Source: CAVPEV01 sp963703555
Lineage (GTDB): Bacteria; Actinomycetota; Actinomycetes; Actinomycetales; Cellulomonadaceae
Direction: 5' to 3'
Length of the DNA: 64,000 bases
Assembly: GCA_963703555.1 (NCBI GenBank)
Contig: CAVPEV010000047.1
Location: 62,001 to 126,000 of the forward strand
Below are positions 1 to 6,652 of this stretch, in pieces. A model generated the notes under the pieces. The model saw nothing but the letters and a program-made list of their open reading frames with translations. It had not been told where the DNA came from and did not search any database. Each line of letters starts with the position of its first letter. Position 1 is the stretch's first letter. A program made the translations under genes and the position numbers.

Positions 1-1
1 C

Positions 2-85
2 CGGCTCGAAGCCGAACGCCGGGCCGCAGACGAGGCTTTCGAGCGAGCGCGGCGCCACAGGTACAACCCCGCCTCGACGCGCTGA
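2..85 (+). CDS. C-terminal end of an unidentified gene (partial)
   Basis: An open frame enters from the left edge and ends with TGA at 83-85, giving 26 visible residues that are rich in Arg, Ala and Glu (ending HRYNPASTR). The charged helical composition looks like a protein C-terminus, but no family can be named from so little. It lies on the same strand as the primase-like gene at 315, so both may belong to one decayed mobile element. Only the frame and the composition support it. Confidence 0.4.
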   Translation, partial: RLEAERRAADEAFERARRHRYNPASTR

Positions 86-302
86 AGGTCGGACGCGCCG
101 GTCGACGCGATCACTGCCCGACCGGCGCGTCCCCCCCAGGGGCAGGTCCCCCCTCCCCCCCGGCAAGGCGCCCCCTCCGGCATAGAGCCTTTTCACACAC
201 AGAGCTCTCACGTTCGCCCCGTGCCCGTGACCTGCACGAACGCCGCGCCGGCTATCCGGCGATACAGCCTGCCGATGTAACGCTTACGGCTCACTGACCT
301 GC

Positions 303-308
303 TATGAT
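303..308 (+). promoter_or_regulatory. -10 box of a probable leaderless promoter
   Basis: TATGAT lies 6 bases upstream of the ATG at 315, too close for a ribosome binding site, and none is visible. This is the arrangement of leaderless actinobacterial transcripts that start at or next to the start codon. No good -35 box is visible. Confidence 0.5.
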
Positions 309-314
309 GGTCGC

Positions 315-815
315 ATGAGACAGTGCGAGCGGTGCGGGGCGAAGCTGAACGCGCTCGCGCGTTCGGACGCCCGCTTCTGCTCCACGCGCTGTCGTGTCGC
401 GCATCACCGAGCCGAGCTGCCCGCGGCCCTGCGGTCCGGCCGGCGCTTCGTGCGGGCCGACGGGAAGCGTCCGATCACGACGTCCGGAGCTCCGGCCAGC
501 TCGACGCGGCCCGAGACGTGGGCGTCGTTCACCGAGGTCCGTTCGGGCGTCGGTGACGGGTTCGGCGTCATGCTCGGCGGCGGGCTGGGCTGCTACGACC
601 TGGACCACTGCTCCGATGGCCAGGCGCGCCAGTTCGCCCGGACGATCCCGGAGCGTGTTCTCTACGCCGAGCGCTCGATGTCCGGCCGTGGTGTGCACGT
701 CTTCGTGGAGGCGCCGGAGGGCCGCGGCTGGAAGCGCATGGTCGACGGCGTGGCGGTCGAGCGGTACACGTGGGCGCGGTTCATCCGCATGACCGGAACG
801 CGCATCGCGATCTGA
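315..815 (+). CDS. Small zinc-ribbon protein with primase-polymerase-like domain (phage/ICE type)
   Basis: 166 residues. The N-terminus carries a likely zinc ribbon (CERCG near residues 4-8, then CSTRCR near 22-27). The rest resembles the N-terminal part of phage and integrative-element primase-polymerases: a GFGVMLGGGLGCYDLDHC stretch (acidic DxD-type site) followed by an SMSGRGVHVFVEAP stretch, which matches the 'SPSGxGxHxF' element of that family. It is far shorter than a full primase/helicase and lacks any helicase part, so it may be a stand-alone replication accessory protein or a remnant. It starts at the ATG at 315 because a stop lies just upstream in frame. A TATGAT box sits 6 bases ahead of it and a hairpin terminator follows at 835-864. 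Similarity is judged by eye. Confidence 0.6.
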   Translation: MRQCERCGAKLNALARSDARFCSTRCRVAHHRAELPAALRSGRRFVRADGKRPITTSGAPASSTRPETWASFTEVRSGVGDGFGVMLGGGLGCYDLDHCSDGQARQFARTIPERVLYAERSMSGRGVHVFVEAPEGRGWKRMVDGVAVERYTWARFIRMTGTRIAI

Positions 816-834
816 GGTCCGCCAGGAGTACGTC

Positions 835-864
835 GCCCCCGCAGCCCTTTCCGGGCGCGGGGGC
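835..864 (+). terminator. Hairpin terminator after the primase-like gene
   Basis: The 8-base arms GCCCCCGC (835-842) and GCGGGGGC (857-864) pair perfectly around a 14-base loop, 20 bases after the stop codon. A short T-containing stretch follows but no clear U tract. Confidence 0.6.
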
Positions 865-960
865 CATTGTCGCGTTCTGTGCGGGCAGGGTATGCGACCT
901 CGGGATAGGCGCTCAGCGCCGACCCCTAGGCCCGGGGCGACGGCACTCGGTCAGCGAGCA

Positions 961-1049
961 CCCCTCGCCGCGCGCGCGAGGATCCGTCGGACCGCCAGGT
1001 GACAACTCCGGTTGTCACCTCCCCCTCGCCGCGCGCGCGAGGATCCGTC
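961..1049. repeat. 28-bp direct repeat flanking a perfect hairpin
   Basis: The same 28 bases (starting CCCCTCGCCGCGCGCGCGAG) occur at 961-988 and 1022-1049, 61 bp apart. The spacer contains a perfect inverted repeat, AGGTGACAAC/GTTGTCACCT with a TCCG loop, at 997-1020. Each 28-mer also has its own short stem (CCTCGC/GCGAGG). The right copy overlaps the last 2 bases of the gene that ends at 1048. It could be a duplicated terminator, a recombination site or a scar of an excised element. Confidence 0.7.
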
Positions 1050-1518
1050 AGTCGTACAGGAACGCCGAGCCGAGCCGGTGCCACGTGTCCGGCTCACGTG
1101 TCGGCGCCAGCACGTCGAACGCCCGCATGCTGCCGAAGTCCTGTGTGATCGCGAGCAGGATGTCCGGGCGGCCGTATTCGCGGCGCACCGCCTCGTCGAA
1201 GTCGACCACCTGCACGACGTCCCCGCCGGAGCGGAGCCGCGCCCTCACGAGCCGGACGACGTCGCAGACCAGCTCGCCCGTGGTGCCGTCGTGCCGCCAG
1301 GCGCCCGCTCGGGCCAGCATGGCGGCCTCCAGCACCTCGTCGGCGGCGGCATCCCAGCCGGCCTCGTCGGCGACGTAGGGCAGGGAGAGGACGTCCGTGA
1401 CGGCCCCGTCCTGGTCGTAGACGAGGCCTGCCGTGCTGCCGTCGGAGCGGAGCAGGTCGGGCGTCGTGCGGACCGTCCAGGGGCGTGTCGTGCCGGTGGT
1501 GGGGATGGTCGTGCTCAT
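1048..1518 (-). CDS. Hypothetical protein, 156 aa
   Basis: I do not recognise the family. The protein is soluble and acidic, with no signal peptide or membrane segment. After a Thr-rich N-terminus (MSTTIPTTGTTRPWT) come two more ordered parts, including an Asp/Val-rich strand (DVVQVVDFDEAVRREYG) and the C-terminal end TWHRLGSAFLYD. The ATG at 1518 was chosen because AGAGGACT lies 6-10 bases upstream, a good ribosome binding site. Extending upstream adds a Cys/Trp-containing segment with no ribosome binding site. Its stop codon touches the right copy of the 28-bp direct repeat at 1022-1049. Confidence 0.6.
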   Translation of the reverse strand: MSTTIPTTGTTRPWTVRTTPDLLRSDGSTAGLVYDQDGAVTDVLSLPYVADEAGWDAAADEVLEAAMLARAGAWRHDGTTGELVCDVVRLVRARLRSGGDVVQVVDFDEAVRREYGRPDILLAITQDFGSMRAFDVLAPTREPDTWHRLGSAFLYD

Positions 1519-1706
1519 GGTGGAGTCCTCTCCGCGGAAATCGCCTGCGAGGTACCGAGACTCACCCGATAACCTCGACCACAGCGCTGAGGCCATACCT
1601 GCGTCTTCGCAGGTCGGTACAGCGTTCACGGGGTCGGCTCCCCGAAGATGCCCGGCGAGCCGTCCCGGGTGCAGCCCAGCCGCGCGCGGAAGACTCCCTG
1701 AGCCTC

Positions 1707-1766
1707 ACCCCGGGTGGACCACACCTGGACACCGTCCGGACCGAGCCCTTACCCCGGGTGGACCAC
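1707..1766. repeat. 16-bp direct repeat copying a gene end
   Basis: ACCCCGGGTGGACCAC occurs at 1707-1722 and 1751-1766 (44-bp period). On the minus strand the second copy encodes the last residues VVHP(G) of the kinase gene that stops at 1749. The first copy would encode the same residues followed by TGA, so the gene end and stop position are duplicated. Confidence 0.75.
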
Positions 1767-2399
1767 CCGGTCGGCGCGAGGCCGGGTCACGGCCACGAGT
1801 TCCGCATTGCGCTGGTCCGTGCCCAGTGCCCAGGCCCGCGCCGCAGCCGGGTCACGCCCGTGCGCGACGTGCCGGGCGACGAGGCGCCGCACCCGGTCAT
1901 CCTCCCCGGGATCGACGTACCAGCAGGCGTCCAGCAGGCCGGCGACGCGATCCCACCCCGGTGCGTCGAGCAGGAGGTAGTTGCCCTCGGTGACGACCAG
2001 CGACACGGAGTCGGCGACGGGCACTGCCCCGGCGATCGGCTCCTCCAGGTCCCGGTCGAACCGGGGCGCGTAGACCACCGCCTCGGACCGGTCTCGCAAC
2101 CGACGCAGCAGGTGAACATAGCCGGCGACGTCGAAGGTGTCCGGCGCCCCCTTCCGGCCCGCCCGGCCCAGCCGGACCAGCTCGGCCTGCGCCAGGTGGA
2201 ACCCGTCCATACCGACGACGACGGCGCCCTCCCCCGCGGCCGCCACGATCTGCGCGGCGAGGGTCGACTTGCCCGCGCCCGGCGGGCCGGTCAGCCCGAG
2301 CAGGGCGCGCCCGCCGTCCGGGACCAGGGCGAGCGCCGCCCGCACCAGCGCGCCCACGGCGTCCGGCGCACGGCCCACCGTCGCTGTCACGGCGACCAT
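1749..2399 (-). CDS. P-loop nucleoside/nucleotide kinase family protein
   Basis: 216 residues from the ATG at 2399. A Walker A motif (GLTGPPGAGKST) is near residues 34-45. It is followed by a GMDGFHLAQAEL stretch, the DGFH signature shared by uridine kinase, pantothenate kinase and the small sugar/nucleoside kinases often annotated FrcK or YggC. A basic Asp-containing strand (VVYAPRFDRDLEEP) and a TEGNYLLLD strand complete the fold. The substrate cannot be read from the sequence and could be a sugar, nucleoside or pantothenate-like compound. Upstream in-frame sequence is a 33-bp tandem repeat with no ribosome binding site, so the longer start was rejected. It is cytosolic and divergent from nrdI. 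Confidence 0.8.
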   Translation of the reverse strand: MVAVTATVGRAPDAVGALVRAALALVPDGGRALLGLTGPPGAGKSTLAAQIVAAAGEGAVVVGMDGFHLAQAELVRLGRAGRKGAPDTFDVAGYVHLLRRLRDRSEAVVYAPRFDRDLEEPIAGAVPVADSVSLVVTEGNYLLLDAPGWDRVAGLLDACWYVDPGEDDRVRRLVARHVAHGRDPAAARAWALGTDQRNAELVAVTRPRADRVVHPG

Positions 2400-2400
2400 T

Positions 2401-2466
2401 GTCCCCACCTGCTGCCGGGACCGGTACGCCGCTGTCCCCACCTGCTGCCGGCACCGGTACGCCGCG
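2401..2466. repeat. 33-bp tandem duplication upstream of the kinase gene
   Basis: Two adjacent 33-bp units, 2401-2433 and 2434-2466, begin GTCCCCACCTGCTGCCGG and differ at two positions. They lie in the short space between the divergent kinase gene and nrdI, so both promoters must sit in or beside the repeat. Confidence 0.85.
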
Positions 2467-2530
2467 ACCCGCCGGCACCAGCGGACCGGCCCCGCGTGAC
2501 TTCGCAGCACGGTGCTGGTTCGCTGGTCCG

Positions 2531-2968
2531 GTGCGGCAGACCCCCGTCTACTACTACTCCAGCGCCAGCGGACTGGTGCGGTCGTTCGCCGAGCGCCTCG
2601 ACCGCCCGGTCTTCGACCTGTCCGAGCGGGGCGTCCGGGTGAGCGAGGCCGACGGACCTTGGGTGCTGCTCACGCCGTCGTACAAGACCGGCAACGACCG
2701 CAACGACACCGTTCCGGAGGCGGTCCGCCGGTTCCTCCGGTCACCGGTCAACCGACGCCGGATGGTCGGCGTGATGGGCTCGGGCAACCGCAACTTCGGC
2801 CGGCACTACCAGATGGCGTGCCGCGAGATCGCCCGGCGGTCGGGACGCCCGGTGCTCTTCGAGTTCGAGCTGTCCGGCACCCCCTGGGACGTCGACGAGT
2901 GTCGCCGGATTCTGGCGGACCTCGACGTGGCGCTCGACGCGGGCCGCGACCACGACCGGCCCGCGTGA
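2531..2968 (+). CDS. nrdI: NrdI-like flavodoxin (class Ib ribonucleotide reductase assembly)
   Basis: 145 residues from a GTG at 2531 (VRQTPVYYYSSASG). The N-terminal strand plus YYSSASG is the flavodoxin FMN phosphate loop. Further on, GVMGSGNRNFGRHYQMAC is the hallmark NrdI segment (GxGNxNFGxxY). In the family, NrdI feeds an oxidant to NrdF to build the Mn-tyrosyl radical cofactor. It is oddly alone here: no nrdH, nrdE or nrdF lies in the window, although nrdI is normally in the nrdHIEF operon. Length matches the family. The exact start is uncertain because no strong ribosome binding site is visible. Confidence 0.78.
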   Translation: MRQTPVYYYSSASGLVRSFAERLDRPVFDLSERGVRVSEADGPWVLLTPSYKTGNDRNDTVPEAVRRFLRSPVNRRRMVGVMGSGNRNFGRHYQMACREIARRSGRPVLFEFELSGTPWDVDECRRILADLDVALDAGRDHDRPA

Positions 2969-3057
2969 GATCCCGCGTGACAGCCGGCCCGCTGCGTCGC
3001 CGACGGCACCCGCCCGGTGCGAGCCGTCGTCCCGGCCGTCCGTCGGGACCGCCACGG

Positions 3058-3642
3058 TCAGGCGACCGGCCAGCCCACCTTCGCCAGGTAGCAGGACCCG
3101 CACATCGCCTCGTAGCCGACGTCGCCCTCGATGGCCAGCTGCTCGCCGGTGCGGGTGTACTGCCCGTCGACGGTCCGCGCGTTGAGGATGGCCTTGCGCC
3201 CGCACCGACAGATCGTCTTCAGCTCCTCGATGGAGTGCGCCAGCTCCATGAGCCGGATGCTGCCGGGGAAGCCATGGGTGCGGAAGTCGCTGCGCAGGCC
3301 GTAGGCGATCACCGGGATGCCGTCGGCGACGGCGAGCCGGAACAGGTCGTCGACCTGCGTGGGCGTGAGGAACTGGGCCTCGTCCACGAGCACGCAGTCC
3401 AGCCGGCCGTGCGCCGCCCGGTCGGCCAGCACCGCCTCGCGCAGCCGCAGGTCCGGTGGTACGGCGAGGTCGACGGACCGGTCCATGCCGACCCGGGACA
3501 GCACGCCGGAGCTCTTGGTGTCCACGGACGGCTTGGCGATGAGGACCCGCTGACCCCGCTCCTCATAGTTGTAGGCCACCTGGATCAGGGCGGTGGACTT
3601 GCCGGAGTTCATCGCCCCGTAGCGGAAGTACAGCTTGGCCAC
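3058..3642 (-). CDS. tdk: Thymidine kinase (type II)
   Basis: 194 residues, the usual length. It phosphorylates thymidine with ATP in the salvage pathway. Walker A is GAMNSGKST near residues 9-17, Walker B and catalytic Glu are in LVDEAQFL near 86-93, and the lasso/zinc region is CRCG near 145 with CGSC near 182. The ATG at 3642 follows GGAGGAGCGG, a good ribosome binding site. It is transcribed away from the beta-galactosidase gene, and the two share a 70-bp promoter region that contains a 20-bp tandem duplication. Confidence 0.95.
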   Translation of the reverse strand: MAKLYFRYGAMNSGKSTALIQVAYNYEERGQRVLIAKPSVDTKSSGVLSRVGMDRSVDLAVPPDLRLREAVLADRAAHGRLDCVLVDEAQFLTPTQVDDLFRLAVADGIPVIAYGLRSDFRTHGFPGSIRLMELAHSIEELKTICRCGRKAILNARTVDGQYTRTGEQLAIEGDVGYEAMCGSCYLAKVGWPVA

Positions 3643-3654
3643 GAACCGCTCCTC

Positions 3655-3694
3655 CCGTCCGACGTACCGCGGGTCCGTCCGATGTACCGCGGGT
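3655..3694. repeat. 20-bp tandem duplication in the tdk/beta-galactosidase promoter region
   Basis: Two adjacent 20-bp units (CCGTCCGAYGTACCGCGGGT) at 3655-3674 and 3675-3694 differ at one base. They end 5 bases before the TAGCGT box of the downstream gene. Confidence 0.85.
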
Positions 3695-3699
3695 CACGG

Positions 3700-3705
3700 T
3701 AGCGT
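3700..3705 (+). promoter_or_regulatory. -10 box (TAGCGT) of a probable leaderless promoter
   Basis: TAGCGT ends 7 bases before the ATG at 3713, and no Shine-Dalgarno sequence is present. The spacing matches other leaderless starts in this window. Confidence 0.45.
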
Positions 3706-3712
3706 GCCGCGG

Positions 3713-6130
3713 ATGACCGACCTGGCCGACCGTCTCACCCTGTCCGGCGAGGTGCACTACTTCCGCCTCGCCCGCGCGGACTGGCCGTCCCGCCTGCAGG
3801 CGGCCGTCGACGCCGGGCTGGACACGATCGCCACCTACGTCCCGTGGCTGGTCCACGAGCTGCCCGACGGTTCCGTCGACCTGGACGGCCACACCTGTCC
3901 CGAGCTGGACCTGGGTGCCTTCCTCGACCTGTGCGCCACCTACGGGCTCGACGTCGTCGCCCGCCCGGGTCCGTTCGTCATGGCCGAGCTGAAGAACGAG
4001 GGCCTGCCGCACCGCGTGCTGCGCGAGCACCCGCAGATCCGCACACCGGGCTGGCGGGGCGTGCTGGCGGCCGAGACGATCGTGGACTACCTGCACCCGG
4101 CGTACCTGGCCGAGTGCCGGCGGTGGTACGAGGCGGTGATCCCCCTGCTGGCCGCCCGCTCCCGCCCGCACGGCGGGCCCGTCGTCGCGATCCAGCTGGA
4201 CAACGAGGTCGGCATGCTGCCGTGGGTGGCCAACTCCCCGGACCTGTCCGAGCGCACCGTCGCCGAGCTGGTCGGCTGGCTGGCGGACCGGTACGGGGCC
4301 GAAGGCGCACGCCGCCGGTACGGGCTGGACCCGGCGGACCCGGCGGCCTGGGTCCCGCTGGTGCGCGACCCGGGCGACCCCGTCGCCCTCCGACTGCATC
4401 GCGACCTGGGCATGTTCACCCGGGAGCGCTACGCCCGCTACCTCCGCTGGCTGCGCGACACCGCCCGGCAGCTGGGCGCCGACGTACCGTTCTGCGTGAA
4501 CGTGCACGGCACGTGGGACGGCTCGGCCGCCCCGTTCCCGATCGGCATCTCCCAGCTCTACCGGACCTGGAGCTCCACCCCGGACGTGTTCCCCGGCGCC
4601 GACTACTACATCGGCGACCTCACGCTGGACACCCTGCCGGGCCTGTGGGCGGCGAACGCCTTCCTGGCCGCCAGCACCCCACCCGGGCGCCCGTTCGCCA
4701 CCCTGGAGATGGAGGTGGGCAGCGGCGACTACGGCGAGGCCCTGGACATCGCCTCCGGGCCGGAGGGCGCACCGCTGCGCATCCGGCTGTGCGTCGCCCA
4801 GGGCAGCCGGCTGATCAACGAGTACCTGTTCGCCGGCGGGCGGAACGCCCCGCTGCGCACGCCCGTGGGCGACGGCAACGACCGCATCGCGTTCACCGGG
4901 GAGCGCCACGGGTTCGCCGCCCCGATCAGCCCGGAGGGCACCCGGTCCCCGTCCTGGCCGGCGCTGGCCGACGCGACGCGGGCGCTCGCGGGCAGCAGCG
5001 CCCTGCTCGGTGCGGCACGGCCGGAGTCCGCCCCGATCAGCCTGGCGTTCGTCCCGGACCACTTCCTCACCGAGTACTGCTCCCCCCGGTCCGCCGCCGA
5101 GCGGCGGCTCGTCGGCGAGCTCGGGCGCTTCCGGGGCTCCGGTCCCCGGGAGATCATGACCCGCGCGCTGGTGCTGCTGGGCTGCGCCCCCGATGCCGTG
5201 GACGTCCAGGACCGCCCGCCGGACCCGGCACGGACCCCGGCGCTGGCGCTGGCACCCACCCCGTTCCTGGACCGGCCGGTGCAGCGCGCCCTGGTGGCGT
5301 ACGTGCAGGCCGGCGGCCGGCTGCTGCTCGCCGGCCCGGTGCCCGTGCAGGACCTGGAGGGCGAGCCGGCCACCGACCTCGTCGACGCGCTGGGCGTCAC
5401 GGCGACGGACCGCGTGGACCGGTCGCCGCGGTACTTCCCGTCCGTCGCACCGGTGAGCGACGACCTGCGCGACGCCGGCATGGTGGAGGTCGCCGTCGGG
5501 TTCCGCCAGGGTCTGCGGGCCACGGCGCCCGGCTCCGAGGTGCTCGCCGCCGACGTCGCCACGGGCGCACCCTGCGTGCTGGACGTGCCGTGCGGGGCCG
5601 GCCGGGTCGTGGTCGTGGCCGCCGACCTGCCATGCGACCTGCGGGTCTGGCGGGCGCTGACCGCCCGGCTGGGGGTCCGGCCGGTGGTGGAGCCCCGGGC
5701 CGACGTGCCCGGTGTGGTCACCGTGCCGACCGCCACCCCCGACGGGCAACGGCTGCTGCACGTCCTCAACGTGTCCCCGTGGCCGGCCCGGGTGCACCTG
5801 GACCGCGACGGCGCCCCCACCTTCGCAGGCCGTGCGCTCGACGTCCCGGCCCGCACCGGGATCCTCCTGTCGGAGAACCTCACCGTCCCCGGTGGCCGGC
5901 TGCAGTGGAGCGACGCGGACCTCGTCGGCATCACCCACGGCCCACTGACGACCACCGTGCGGCTGCGCCCCGGTCCGACGGGCGGGCGCGCCGAGCTGCA
6001 GACCGCGGCCCGGGTCGACGTCGACCACGGCACCCTGGCCCGGCACGGCACGCAGGTCAGTGTCGACCTGCCGGCCGAGGCGACCCGTCAGCTCGTCGTG
6101 ACGGTGACGGTCCACGCCGACGGCCAGTGA
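3713..6130 (+). CDS. Beta-galactosidase, glycoside hydrolase family 35
   Basis: 805 residues. The N-terminal TIM barrel has the GH35 order: SGEVHYFRL near residue 11, a YVPWLVHE strand near 42, ARPGPFVMAEL near 85, and IQLDNEVGML near 160 whose NE gives the acid/base Glu. An ATLEMEVGSG strand near 330 probably gives the nucleophile. A C-terminal beta-rich part follows (glutamine-amidotransferase-like fold and a sandwich), as in large GH35/GH42 enzymes. No signal peptide is visible, so it probably acts on imported galactosides in the cytosol. Start at ATG 3713 is set by the TAGCGT box just upstream. It stands alone, ends at a strong hairpin (6148-6186), and faces a small glycosidase remnant on the other strand. 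Confidence 0.9.
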   Translation: MTDLADRLTLSGEVHYFRLARADWPSRLQAAVDAGLDTIATYVPWLVHELPDGSVDLDGHTCPELDLGAFLDLCATYGLDVVARPGPFVMAELKNEGLPHRVLREHPQIRTPGWRGVLAAETIVDYLHPAYLAECRRWYEAVIPLLAARSRPHGGPVVAIQLDNEVGMLPWVANSPDLSERTVAELVGWLADRYGAEGARRRYGLDPADPAAWVPLVRDPGDPVALRLHRDLGMFTRERYARYLRWLRDTARQLGADVPFCVNVHGTWDGSAAPFPIGISQLYRTWSSTPDVFPGADYYIGDLTLDTLPGLWAANAFLAASTPPGRPFATLEMEVGSGDYGEALDIASGPEGAPLRIRLCVAQGSRLINEYLFAGGRNAPLRTPVGDGNDRIAFTGERHGFAAPISPEGTRSPSWPALADATRALAGSSALLGAARPESAPISLAFVPDHFLTEYCSPRSAAERRLVGELGRFRGSGPREIMTRALVLLGCAPDAVDVQDRPPDPARTPALALAPTPFLDRPVQRALVAYVQAGGRLLLAGPVPVQDLEGEPATDLVDALGVTATDRVDRSPRYFPSVAPVSDDLRDAGMVEVAVGFRQGLRATAPGSEVLAADVATGAPCVLDVPCGAGRVVVVAADLPCDLRVWRALTARLGVRPVVEPRADVPGVVTVPTATPDGQRLLHVLNVSPWPARVHLDRDGAPTFAGRALDVPARTGILLSENLTVPGGRLQWSDADLVGITHGPLTTTVRLRPGPTGGRAELQTAARVDVDHGTLARHGTQVSVDLPAEATRQLVVTVTVHADGQ

Positions 6131-6147
6131 CCGGCCTCGCGCTGCGT

Positions 6148-6186
6148 GCGCCGGGGCCACCCTGATCGCGGACCTGGCCCCGGCGC
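6148..6186 (+). terminator. Strong hairpin terminator after the beta-galactosidase gene
   Basis: The 12-base arms GCGCCGGGGCCA (6148-6159) and TGGCCCCGGCGC (6175-6186) pair perfectly with a 15-base loop, 17 bases after the stop. No U tract follows. It could also stop transcription arriving from the minus strand. Confidence 0.7.
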
Positions 6187-6207
6187 GGCCGGCGCCGGGC
6201 ACGCCCG

Positions 6208-6420
6208 TCAGGCGCGCTGCACCACGGCCACCCCGAACGGCTCCAGCGCCGGCTCGGACACCGGGGACCCGTCCAGCCGCAGCAACCGCCCTGCGGACAG
6301 CCTGGGCCGCACCGTGACCGGCTCGTCATGCTCGCCGACCAGGAACACGAACGGGCGCCCGTCGGCGTGCCGAAGCTCGTCGACGAACACCCGCGGGTCG
6401 TCCACCGCGACTTCGTGATC
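6208..6420 (-). pseudogene. Remnant of a glycosidase C-terminal domain
   Basis: About 70 residues in one minus-strand frame, ending with a stop at 6208, read like the C-terminal beta-sandwich of GH35/GH42-type glycosidases: a strand pair FVDELRHADGRPFVFLVGEH, then DEPVTVRP, and a final LEPFGVAVVQ that resembles the usual 'PYGVAVL' ending. There is no start codon or catalytic domain. Upstream the frame runs straight into tRNA-Thr. I infer that the rest of a glycosidase gene was lost by deletion or element integration at the tRNA. It is too short for a firm family call. Confidence 0.42.
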
Positions 6421-6458
6421 CCTTCCGGGACCGAGAACCTGGGTCTGACCCGATGCTG

Positions 6459-6534
6459 TGGAGCCGCCTGAGAGAATCGAACTCTCGACCTTCTCATTAC
6501 GAGTGAGACGCTCTGCCGACTGAGCTAAGGCGGC
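6459..6534 (-). tRNA. tRNA-Thr (anticodon CGT)
   Basis: The minus strand reads a full cloverleaf: 7-bp acceptor stem GCCGCCT/AGGCGGC, D-arm GCTC...GAGC, anticodon stem TCTCA/TGAGA with loop CTCGTAA (anticodon CGT, codon ACG), T-arm GAGAG/CTCTC with loop TTCGATT, discriminator T. The CCA end is encoded at 6461-6459. Total 76 nt. Confidence 0.96.
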
Positions 6535-6575
6535 GCGCTCGCCCGACGGGGCGGCGAGCGCCGACACTCTACCGG

Positions 6576-6621
6576 CTGGTCAGGCGCGCCTCCAAAGCCT
6601 GGTCAGGCGCGCCTCCAAAGC
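6576..6621. repeat. 23-bp perfect tandem duplication
   Basis: CTGGTCAGGCGCGCCTCCAA plus AGC occurs twice without a mismatch at 6576-6598 and 6599-6621. It lies between the 5' side of tRNA-Thr and the end of the lipoprotein hydrolase gene. Confidence 0.9.
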
Positions 6622-6652
6622 GCTGCCGCCGCCCCCCTGGGCGGTGCCGGTG

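Noticed and set aside
3563..6202. Very long minus-strand open frame over the beta-galactosidase gene
   Set aside because: It is a GC-rich shadow of the real plus-strand gene: Arg/Gly/Ala/Pro/Val-biased protein with no family motif, while the plus strand has clear GH35 motifs.
6208..6567. 119-residue minus-strand protein spanning the tRNA
   Set aside because: Its first third is the tRNA-Thr sequence. Only the tail looks coding and is reported as a glycosidase remnant.
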